Part shown: piece by piece, positions 28,848 to 36,284 of the stretch
How positions within the stretch are numbered: the stretch's first letter is position 1
Layout: each line of letters opens with the position of its first letter
From: Enterobacter sp. RHBSTW-00175
GTDB lineage: Bacteria > Pseudomonadota > Gammaproteobacteria > Enterobacterales > Enterobacteriaceae
NCBI RefSeq assembly: GCF_013927005.1
Contig: NZ_CP055930.1
Span: 3,658,001-3,722,000, forward strand
DNA length: 64,000 nucleotides
Direction of reading: 5' to 3'
Program-made: the position numbers and the translations under genes
The notes under the pieces: model-generated
Told to the model about the DNA's origin: nothing
Database searches by the model: none
What the model saw: only the letters and a program-made list of their open reading frames with translations

Positions 28848-31214
28848 CTATTGCATCACCCATTCACCCCCTTCAACGCCATTCACCAGCAGCTTACGTT
28901 TTTCTCCCGTCGGTAACGACACCTTCAGTGCTTTCCACGCCGGACGGTAATCCCCGCGCGCGTTGACCTTCAGATTGATGGTCGCTCCGTCACACACCAT
29001 TTCCCACTCCAGCCACAGCGCATTACCTTTCTGGTAACCCCAGCTTTCGCCGTCATCTTCAAACACCAGGCCGGTCGTCGTACCCACGCCTTTCACCGGG
29101 AACAGTTTCAGTTCGCGGGTATCGTCTTTTTCGGTGCTCACATGGGTAATACGTTCGCTAAGCGGCAGACCAGCCCCGGCGCGTACCAACAACGGCAGTT
29201 TTTCCAGCGGCGCATCGCGGGTGATCCACTGGCCGCCAGAGAACCACTCGTGGGTGTAAAAATCATACCAGCCGGTTTCGTTATCCGGCAGCCAGACGCG
29301 ACGTTCGCGCTGCCCGGCTTCGACCACGCTCGCCACCAGCACATCGCGGCCCAGCAAGAAGTCATCGCTCTCTTCAAAGGTCTGAACATCATGTTCATGA
29401 TCGAGGAAGGTTGGGCGCAACATCGGTTCATCGTCCGCATGTGCCTGCCAGAGCAGGGTATAAAGGTAAGGCAGCAGGCGATAACGCAGTTCAATGGCGC
29501 TACGGATTGCAGGCGTCACACCCGGATACATCCACGGTTCGTTCACCGTATGATCGTCATTCCATGAGTGAATGGTAAAACGGGGGTGCATCACACCGTT
29601 TTGTACCCAGCGGACAAACAGCTCAGCGTCTGGTTTATCCCCGGAGAAACCGCCGACATCATGGCCCACGTTAAACAATCCGGACAAGCTCATCCCCAGC
29701 CCCATACGGGTGTTAAAGCGTAGCGTGTCCCAGTTGGTGCGGTTATCGCCACTCCAGGTCTGCACGTAGCGCTGCATCCCGGCACAACCGGAGCGGGAGA
29801 TCAGATACGGGCGTTTTTCCGGGGCAAAACGCTGCTGCGCTTCCAGCGAGGCGCGCATCATCAGTAGCGGCATCACCGGGCGAATGTGCTTAATGGCGAT
29901 CTCCTTGCCGAAACCAAAGCAACGTGCTTCGCCGTCCCACACTTCATATTCGTTATTGTCGTTCCAGGTGGAGTCGATCCCCATTTCCAGTAGCTGTGTG
30001 GTCACGCCGTTCTGCCACCACTGCACCGTCTGCGGGTTGGTAAAGTCGAGGTGCGATCCTTCGTCATCCCAGAAGCTGGAGCGTTCTGGTGCATCGGTTT
30101 CTGAATCGCGAATGAACAGGCCGCTCTCTGCGACTTCGTTATAGCGCGGATGATCCTGCAACAGGCACGGTTTGATGTTCGCGGCGAGCTTCAGCCCCGC
30201 ATCGTGGAACGCCTGGCTCATCACTTTCGGCTGCGGCACCTTGTCGTAATTCCAGTTAAAGACGTAACGCTTGCCGTTAATGGAGGTATAACCCGACGAC
30301 AGCTGGAACGAGTCGCACGGAATGGCGTGCTCTTCGCACAGGCGGATAAAGTTCATCAGCTGGTTTTGCGCGTCCGGCGCATCGGTGTAATGCATGGTTG
30401 AGCCGCTGTAACCCAGGCTCCATTTTGGCCCAAACAGCGTTTTCCCGGTCAGGCGCACGAAGGCTTTGGTGATATCCAGTACCTTTTTACCGGTAAAGAT
30501 GTAGTAATCGATGTCGCCGGCTTCCGCCTGCCAGCGGCGATAGGCGGTATGGTAGTTGTCGATTTCGTTACCCAAATCCAGCCAGCAGCTGCTCAGGTTG
30601 TCATAAAACAGGCCGTAGCTCACGTCATCACGACGGGCGATAGTGAACGGAATATGTTTGTAGAGCGGGTCGGTACTGACCGCGTTATAGCCCATGGCGT
30701 CAAGGTTACGCATCTCATAGCGCTTACCGTTACGCTGTAAATCACCGGTTTTTTCACCCAGACCGTAGAAACGCTCGTCTTTACGACGGCTCAGGTAGTG
30801 CGCCACGCCATCGCCATGGGCGTTCAGCAGATAGGCGCTGGTCGGGCGGTCATTCACCAGCGGCTGCCACTCGCCCGCTTCATTCCGGTAATACCACTCC
30901 AGCCACAGCGGCTGATGCACTGTCACACGCAGCTGTTCCGTGGCGACCGTCAGGGTATCGCCCTGTTGTGTCAGCGTCCAGGCAGGGCAGGAAAAACCGC
31001 TGAGATCGTCGCGGCGACGGCCTTCCCACGGCACATCTTTCTCTGGCGCGATGCTCCAGGTGCGGTCCAGTGCCAGCTCGCCTTTGCGTTTAATCAGCAC
31101 GCGGAACAGGTTCTCTTCCAGCACATACAGACACAGGCGGTGCTGATTATCCACCACCAGTTCCAGATGGTTCGCCGACTGTTTATCTACGGTCCAGCTT
31201 TTCAGGGTTTTCAT
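28848..31214 (-). CDS. GH31 family alpha-glycosidase
   Basis: A cytoplasmic GH31 hydrolase of about 788 residues. An N-terminal beta domain precedes a TIM barrel with the nucleophile Asp in STWNDNNEYEVW (near residue 417), the acid Asp in TWSGDNRTNWDT and the later GHDVGGFSG segment; C-terminal beta domains follow. It should cleave an alpha-linked sugar; the WNDNNE nucleophile loop is of the alpha-glucosidase type rather than the YicI xylosidase type. I use the ATG at 31214; a GTG five codons earlier, 2 bp after the transporter stop, is possible. It is co-transcribed behind an MFS transporter. Confidence 0.85.
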   Translation of the reverse strand: MKTLKSWTVDKQSANHLELVVDNQHRLCLYVLEENLFRVLIKRKGELALDRTWSIAPEKDVPWEGRRRDDLSGFSCPAWTLTQQGDTLTVATEQLRVTVHQPLWLEWYYRNEAGEWQPLVNDRPTSAYLLNAHGDGVAHYLSRRKDERFYGLGEKTGDLQRNGKRYEMRNLDAMGYNAVSTDPLYKHIPFTIARRDDVSYGLFYDNLSSCWLDLGNEIDNYHTAYRRWQAEAGDIDYYIFTGKKVLDITKAFVRLTGKTLFGPKWSLGYSGSTMHYTDAPDAQNQLMNFIRLCEEHAIPCDSFQLSSGYTSINGKRYVFNWNYDKVPQPKVMSQAFHDAGLKLAANIKPCLLQDHPRYNEVAESGLFIRDSETDAPERSSFWDDEGSHLDFTNPQTVQWWQNGVTTQLLEMGIDSTWNDNNEYEVWDGEARCFGFGKEIAIKHIRPVMPLLMMRASLEAQQRFAPEKRPYLISRSGCAGMQRYVQTWSGDNRTNWDTLRFNTRMGLGMSLSGLFNVGHDVGGFSGDKPDAELFVRWVQNGVMHPRFTIHSWNDDHTVNEPWMYPGVTPAIRSAIELRYRLLPYLYTLLWQAHADDEPMLRPTFLDHEHDVQTFEESDDFLLGRDVLVASVVEAGQRERRVWLPDNETGWYDFYTHEWFSGGQWITRDAPLEKLPLLVRAGAGLPLSERITHVSTEKDDTRELKLFPVKGVGTTTGLVFEDDGESWGYQKGNALWLEWEMVCDGATINLKVNARGDYRPAWKALKVSLPTGEKRKLLVNGVEGGEWVMQ

Positions 31215-31231
31215 ATGCAATACATCCACTA

Positions 31232-32533
31232 TCAGGCGCGCTTGGCGCGACGTTCAGCAATAAATGCCACCAGGAAAACAGCGCCAATCAGGTCAAAGAA
31301 ACCCATGGCAATGAACAGCGGGTTAAAGCCGATTTTGTCGGCGGTAACACCAATCAAAAGAGAGAACAGGAAACTGGCGATCCACGCCGCCGATCCGCGC
31401 ATCCCGTTGACGGTGGCCATCTGGCCCTTATCAAAAGACTCCACCACCAGAGCGCTTAACATGCAGGAGATAATCTGATGCCCAAAACCACCAATGGAGA
31501 TCAGCACAATGGTGATATACGGGTCGCGGGTAATAGCCACGATGCCCAGAGAGATCATCAGGAACGCGCCGGTCACGGAGCTGGCAACGATTGAGTTAAC
31601 GCGGGAGCAACCGAACCAGCGGGTATAGAGCCGGGTAAGATAGCCACTCGCCACGCTACCGATATCGGCGGCGAGGAACGGCAGCCAGGCGAACATCGCA
31701 ATCTGCTTCAGGTCCATGCCGTGCTCTTTGGCTAGGTACAATGGCACCCAGAAGCTCAGCACGGCCCAGGCCGGTTCCGCCATAAAGGCCGGGATAGCAA
31801 TACCGTAAAAACGTTTGTTTTTTGAAACCGTCTTCAGCGCCGTCAGGAAAGGCAGTTTGACCGCGGGCGGTTCGTTATCCTGCTTGATATATGCCAGTTC
31901 ATCCTTGCCCAGGTTCGGGTGCTGTTCCGGGTTGTAATAAAACGCCCACCAGAGGATCACCCACAGCAGCGCCAGCACGCCGGTGAACATAAATGCACCC
32001 TGCCAGCCGAATGAGGCATGGGCAAAGTAGATAATCGGTGGCGCAAGCATCGCGCCAATCGAAAAGCCGACACCCGCCCAACCGGCGGCCACCGGGCGTT
32101 CAGATTTCGGGAACCATTCACCGATGGTTTTGGCGTTCGCCGGGGTGGCAGCCGCTTCTGAGGCACCCATAAAGAAGCGCAGGATCGCAAGATGCAGCCA
32201 GCTTCCGGCTCCCGCATGGAAAATACACATCAGCGCCCAGAGACCCGCACAGACCATAAAACCAATCTTCAGGCCGATGACATCAATCAGCCAGCCACAC
32301 AGCGGCTGGAAAATGGTGTAGGCAATCTGGAACGCGCCCACTATCCAGGAGTATTGCTCGGTGGTGATGCCCAGGCTCTCTTTCAGCTCAGGTGCAAGAA
32401 TTCCCAGTGAGTTACGGGTGATGTAGTTGACGGTGACGCCAAGTAAAAACAGAACCAGTACGTACCAGCGCAGGTTTTTAATGACCCGGCGGGTTTTACT
32501 TGCTGTTGCAGTGTTATTGATATCCTGACTCAT
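31232..32533 (-). CDS. MFS transporter, anion:cation symporter (ExuT/GudP-like)
   Basis: A 433-residue transporter with twelve predicted helices. NYITRNSLGILAPELKESLGI and the GASEAAATPANAKTIGEWFPKSER block are hallmarks of the ACS family, whose enteric members carry hexuronates, glucarate or galactonate. The ATG at 32533 follows GGAGAGAGAA. It probably imports the substrate of the GH31 enzyme encoded directly downstream. An acidic substrate is suggested only by family. It is divergent from a LacI regulator. Confidence 0.88.
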   Translation of the reverse strand: MSQDINNTATASKTRRVIKNLRWYVLVLFLLGVTVNYITRNSLGILAPELKESLGITTEQYSWIVGAFQIAYTIFQPLCGWLIDVIGLKIGFMVCAGLWALMCIFHAGAGSWLHLAILRFFMGASEAAATPANAKTIGEWFPKSERPVAAGWAGVGFSIGAMLAPPIIYFAHASFGWQGAFMFTGVLALLWVILWWAFYYNPEQHPNLGKDELAYIKQDNEPPAVKLPFLTALKTVSKNKRFYGIAIPAFMAEPAWAVLSFWVPLYLAKEHGMDLKQIAMFAWLPFLAADIGSVASGYLTRLYTRWFGCSRVNSIVASSVTGAFLMISLGIVAITRDPYITIVLISIGGFGHQIISCMLSALVVESFDKGQMATVNGMRGSAAWIASFLFSLLIGVTADKIGFNPLFIAMGFFDLIGAVFLVAFIAERRAKRA

Positions 32534-32781
32534 TTCTCTCTCCACTAGAGGGACGGTAGGGGGCAGACGTTTCGGATGTCACACACATTTTTTATGGCTT
32601 TGATAGTTATCCGTTTTGCTGATAAAAGTTGCTATACAACTAGTATGGAAGCTGTGTGACAAATTCACATTAAGGGAGAAAATAGGCAGGCAATAGCGGA
32701 TTTTGTGCAAGCTTTCTCATAACTGGCCGCAATCATTTGGCATTATTGTATTTAACGCACTGTTTACCTGATATTCACGTT

Positions 32782-32797
32782 ATGAAAATTTTTTCAT
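32782..32797. promoter_or_regulatory. AT-rich palindrome upstream of the LacI-type gene
   Basis: ATGAAAA-TT-TTTTCAT is a perfect palindrome ending 25 bp before the regulator start codon, in the divergent region shared with the MFS-GH31 operon. It could be an operator, but LacI-family sites usually have a central CG, which it lacks. Around 32653-32668 TGTGACAAATTCACA looks like a CRP site with 5 instead of 6 central bases. Confidence 0.35.
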
Positions 32798-32822
32798 TTC
32801 GCAAATGGAGCGAGATCACAAA

Positions 32823-33896
32823 ATGGATAAAAGACTAAAAATCGCTGAAATTGCCGCCCGCACTCAGCTTTCCATTAGTACGGTTTCGCGGGTGCTGGCA
32901 GGCAAGGCGAACACCAGTGAAAAAGCGCGCAGCAAAGTGCTGGAGTGCGCGCGGGAGCTGGGCGTGATGGATGGCATGGCAGCTGGCAGGCTGTTGCTGA
33001 ATAGCCTGATGGTCTTTGCGCCGCAGCGGGCATTTGATGAGCGGTCCGACATCTTTTACTACCGGGTTATCCAGAGTGTAAGTAAAGGGCTGGCGTCTCA
33101 TGAAGTCCGGCTGCGTTATTGCGCGCTGGAAGAGAATGACAGCGACGCCCAGCTGTTTCTGGCACGCATGAATGAAGCCGATACGCAGGCCGCTATTTTA
33201 CTGGGGATAGACGATCCGCATATCCACGATCTCGCGGTGGATGTGGGTAAACCTTGTATGCTGATCAACTGCCGCGATCGTCTGATGCGTCTGCCCGCAG
33301 TTGCCCCTGACCACCGGGCCATCGGTGAACGCGCGGCTGAGTATCTGTTTGAAATGGGGCATCGCGAAGTGATGACTGTGCTGTGCCTGCGTCGTTACAC
33401 CATGGAGCTACGTCTGGCGGGCATTCGTGAAGCGTGGCAATACCATAATCTGAAATTTACGGACAAGCGTGACCTGCTGGTAGTACCAAGCTTTAGCGCG
33501 AAAGAGACCGAACAGCTGGTCAGCGAATGGCTCCGTCAGCGAGAGGGGAAAGACCTGCCCACGGCGTTTTTAGTTGGCGGTGATTTTATGGCTGCGGGAA
33601 CCATAAGCGCCTTGCAAAAGCACGGGCTGCGCGTTCCGCAGGATGTGTCGGTGATGAGTATTGATGGTTTTAATCTGGCGGCCATCCAGGATGTGCCGCT
33701 CACGGCGATACACGTTCCACGCGATGAGCTCGGAACAGAAGCGGTGCATATGCTTCAGCAGCGACTGATGCGCCCGACAGCGCCGATTGGTACGTTATTG
33801 TTGAATGGAACGCTGACAATTCGTGAATCAGTACGGCGGATACGTCAGGGGAAACGACGCACCGCCGTTGAGCGGGAAGGGTTATACGACAGTTAG
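32823..33896 (+). CDS. LacI-family transcriptional regulator
   Basis: A 357-residue regulator. The N-terminal helix-turn-helix KIAEIAARTQLSISTVSRVLAGK with hinge region is followed by a periplasmic-binding-protein-like effector domain (VPQDVSVMSIDGFNLAAIQDVPLTAIHVPRDELG). It is divergent from the MFS-GH31 operon and probably represses it until a sugar effector binds. The ATG at 32823 begins the conserved helix; six extra codons upstream are possible. Its last 4 nt overlap the 3' end of the convergent ybiU gene. Confidence 0.88.
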   Translation: MDKRLKIAEIAARTQLSISTVSRVLAGKANTSEKARSKVLECARELGVMDGMAAGRLLLNSLMVFAPQRAFDERSDIFYYRVIQSVSKGLASHEVRLRYCALEENDSDAQLFLARMNEADTQAAILLGIDDPHIHDLAVDVGKPCMLINCRDRLMRLPAVAPDHRAIGERAAEYLFEMGHREVMTVLCLRRYTMELRLAGIREAWQYHNLKFTDKRDLLVVPSFSAKETEQLVSEWLRQREGKDLPTAFLVGGDFMAAGTISALQKHGLRVPQDVSVMSIDGFNLAAIQDVPLTAIHVPRDELGTEAVHMLQQRLMRPTAPIGTLLLNGTLTIRESVRRIRQGKRRTAVEREGLYDS

Positions 33897-35155
33897 ACCA
33901 TGCCCAGCGCGCGCTTACCGTGGATATTCAGGTCATTCACGGTAAAGCGATCCTGCCAGGTGGTTTCATAATCTTCACGCGGGAAATCGCCCGGAGATGC
34001 ACCGGTTTCCAGCGCCGCTTTCACCTTTTTCGCATAGGCGAGGTTTTTCTCGCACATCGGCGCGGCAGGGATATACATCACGTTACCCCAGCCTTGTTGT
34101 TCCTCTACCGGGGCGACGGAGTGGATCACGTCACAGTGCCACCAGACAGAATCACCTGCTTCCAGCGCCGGAATGCTGGTTAACGCTTCGATTAACAACG
34201 GATGCCATTTTTCAGAAATCGGCAGCACGCGACCTGGCGCCACGCCACAAAGTTCATCTTCCGGTACGTCGTCCAGCAGTGGGCGCAGCAGAATGTAAGC
34301 CATCGCTTCCGGGATAGGCACTACGTGCAGCAGGCCCTGGCCCGGGATCATATCCGACAGTGCCGTCCAGCCCTGGAAGGTGCGGAACACAGAACACTTC
34401 GTGGTGTTATCTACAGTGTACTCTTCCACTTCGGTACGGTGCGCGGCATTCCACGGATCGTATTTCTCTACATTGCCGTCAAACACGCGAGCGAACACCT
34501 GCTGATAAGCTGGCAGCAGCCAGCGCTCCAGCGCGCCGGAATCGGTGTGCGCGCCCAGACCTTTGGAGGTGGTTCCCGGCGGGCGGCGGCGAATACGGTC
34601 AGGATAAATGACGCTCACATCCGGATTGAACCACTGTTTACCGTTGCTCTCGAATGTCCATAAACGGTTCAGGAACGATTGTACCTGCGCCATCTCTTCG
34701 CTCTGGCGGGCCTGCATCTGCGCCTGGGACCAGTAAATAGGGTAAATCTCCGGGCGGGAAGCCGTTAAGGTGCCGAAGAAGTTATCGCCCGGGCCTTTAT
34801 AGACATCATCAAACTGATTGAGATCGAGATAGTCGAGCATCGAGTTATCCCATGCCAGCGCCTGCTCGCGAGGGAAGTGACCTTTGATCACCGCACAGCC
34901 ACGGCGTTTTACTGCGTCCCGCTGTGCATCCGTGATCTGACCGTTTTTAACATCCGCAAACGGGATCACCGGCCAGACGGACTCGCCCTTATTTTTCAGC
35001 GCGTTAATCTCTGCCACACGGGTGGCGATTTTATCACTGAGCTTGTCGAACACCGCCTGAACGTCACCGATCTGCGCACGTAACTCACGTTTCATCTGAC
35101 GGATTGCTGCTTTGTGGTCCGCAGGCAAAATTTCACTGGTAAACGTCAACGTCAT
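33893..35155 (-). CDS. ybiU: YbiU, DUF1479 (2-oxoglutarate/Fe(II) dioxygenase-like) protein
   Basis: A 420-residue protein matching E. coli YbiU nearly end to end. The jelly-roll motif GLGAHTDSGALERW supplies a His-X-Asp pair and SVWWHCDVIHSVAP a distal His, the facial triad of non-haem Fe(II)/2-oxoglutarate enzymes. The substrate is unknown. GAGG precedes the start. A shared inverted repeat lies 14-27 bp upstream of its start codon, also found before ybiV and ybiY-ybiW, so these genes are probably co-regulated. Confidence 0.92.
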   Translation of the reverse strand: MTLTFTSEILPADHKAAIRQMKRELRAQIGDVQAVFDKLSDKIATRVAEINALKNKGESVWPVIPFADVKNGQITDAQRDAVKRRGCAVIKGHFPREQALAWDNSMLDYLDLNQFDDVYKGPGDNFFGTLTASRPEIYPIYWSQAQMQARQSEEMAQVQSFLNRLWTFESNGKQWFNPDVSVIYPDRIRRRPPGTTSKGLGAHTDSGALERWLLPAYQQVFARVFDGNVEKYDPWNAAHRTEVEEYTVDNTTKCSVFRTFQGWTALSDMIPGQGLLHVVPIPEAMAYILLRPLLDDVPEDELCGVAPGRVLPISEKWHPLLIEALTSIPALEAGDSVWWHCDVIHSVAPVEEQQGWGNVMYIPAAPMCEKNLAYAKKVKAALETGASPGDFPREDYETTWQDRFTVNDLNIHGKRALGMV

Positions 35156-35168
35156 AACTGCCTCGCAT

Positions 35169-35182
35169 CTTTCATTCGAAAG
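35169..35182. promoter_or_regulatory. Shared inverted repeat, copy 1 (ybiU)
   Basis: CTTTCATTCGAAAG, read on the minus strand as CTTTCGAATGAAAG, lies just upstream of the ybiU ribosome-binding site. The same sequence occurs at 36186 and 39659. It is a candidate operator; the binding protein is not identified. Confidence 0.6.
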
Positions 35183-35275
35183 TAAAAGTGTCTACAAGTG
35201 ATACTTTAAGTTAAAAATAAGTTAATGCAAGTTTAAAAACTTGACGTGCAGCACAGGATGAAAAAAGAGTGAGGT

Positions 35276-35294
35276 GCCGGGGCAGTACCCCGGC
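35276..35294 (-). terminator. Hairpin downstream of ybiV
   Basis: A perfect stem GCCGGGG/CCCCGGC with a 5-nt loop lies 10 bp after the ybiV stop. On the minus strand a U-run (CTTTTTT) follows 10 nt later, too far for a classical terminator but suggestive. Confidence 0.5.
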
Positions 35295-35303
35295 GGGAGG
35301 CGA

Positions 35304-36119
35304 TCAGAGGTCGAACGGGGAATGTGTGTCGAGCACGGCCTGAATGACATTCAGCGCGCCCTGGTGGTTGTTATCGTCGGTGCTATAGCGGCTGATGTCT
35401 TTAATGCTCTGTGCGGCGTTGCCCATCGCAAAAGAATATTTCACCAGTTTCAGCATTTCCGCATCGTTGCCGCTGTCGCCGATGGCCACGCACTCCTGCG
35501 GGGAGATTTTCCAGCGTTTCAGCAGTCGGCTGATACCGTTGGCTTTGTGCAGACCCGGGATAATCAAATCAACAAAGCCAAAGCCGCTGGTGACAGGTTT
35601 CATAATACCGTCCAGCGAGACATGCAGTTTGTCGACAAGGTTCGGGATATCGCTGTCCGGCAGGTTCAGGGAGAACTTAAACAGAATGTCGTTGATTTCG
35701 CGGTAATCGCTGATGCGTTTTAAGCGGTGATAGTGCTTTGACATCAGCTTCACAAACTCTTCCGGGGCGGTGTCGCTGACGTAAGCGCTCTCCAGCCCGC
35801 AGGCCACGAAATTCAGCCCTTTGTCTTTCAGTAACTCACCGACGACGATTTGCGACTCATGACGGGTCAGCTCTCCGTGGAAAATCTGTTCGCCGTGATC
35901 GAAAACCAGCGCGCCGTTTTCCGCCACGAAGGAGATCTGCTCTTTCAGCTCCGGGAAGAAGGAGATGAGCTGGTAATACTGGTTGCCGCTGGCGACAACG
36001 AACGCAATATTACGGGCTTTAAGCTGCTCAAACTGTGCCTGAAAGCGGTCTCTGTCGTACTGCTTGGCATCATCAAGGAAAGTTCCGTCCATATCGGTGA
36101 CGATAACTTTAACGGTCAT
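35304..36119 (-). CDS. ybiV: YbiV, HAD-superfamily sugar phosphatase (Cof type)
   Basis: A 271-residue HAD phosphatase. Motif I is [11 protein letters not shown] with the nucleophile Asp, motif II VVASGNQ, motif III a Lys in the [11 protein letters not shown] segment, and motif [14 protein letters not shown]; the C2 cap lies between. E. coli YbiV (Supp) hydrolyses sugar phosphates such as ribose-5-P and fructose-1-P. The ATG at 36119 follows AGGAGCACAGT. It shares an upstream inverted repeat with ybiU and ybiYW. A paralogue, ybjI, is encoded at 63145-63957. Confidence 0.95.
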   Translation of the reverse strand: MTVKVIVTDMDGTFLDDAKQYDRDRFQAQFEQLKARNIAFVVASGNQYYQLISFFPELKEQISFVAENGALVFDHGEQIFHGELTRHESQIVVGELLKDKGLNFVACGLESAYVSDTAPEEFVKLMSKHYHRLKRISDYREINDILFKFSLNLPDSDIPNLVDKLHVSLDGIMKPVTSGFGFVDLIIPGLHKANGISRLLKRWKISPQECVAIGDSGNDAEMLKLVKYSFAMGNAAQSIKDISRYSTDDNNHQGALNVIQAVLDTHSPFDL

Positions 36120-36184
36120 ACTGTGCTCCTGGGTCACTGCGTTTGAAACATTCTAATAACAAGGTGACGGGGAGCACAAATTTA

Positions 36185-36199
36185 ATTTCGAATGAAAGT
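36185..36199. promoter_or_regulatory. Shared inverted repeat, copy 2 (ybiV)
   Basis: ATTTCGAATGAAAGT lies about 67 bp upstream of the ybiV start, in the ybiW-ybiV gap; it differs by one base from copy 3. It is placed to control ybiV. Confidence 0.6.
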
Positions 36200-36205
36200 C
36201 AGTAA

Positions 36206-36278
36206 GCCGGGTGGCGGCTTCGCCTTACCCGGCCTACGGGGAGAAGATGTAGGCCCGGTAAGCGCAGCGCCACCGGGC
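36206..36278. repeat. Paired REP elements (BIME-like)
   Basis: Two REP units in opposite orientation: GCCGGGTGGCGGCTTCGCC... at 36206-36236 and GTAGGCCCGGTAAGCGCAGC... at 36249-36278, with 12 bp between. They follow the ybiW stop and can form a long stem on the mRNA. Confidence 0.85.
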
Positions 36279-36284
36279 ATTTTT

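Noticed and set aside
28848..31214. GH31 gene as yicI (alpha-xylosidase) or yihQ (sulfoquinovosidase)
   Set aside because: The nucleophile loop WNDNNE and N-terminal domain differ from YicI, and the YihQ sulfonate-binding signature was not recognised, so no symbol was given.
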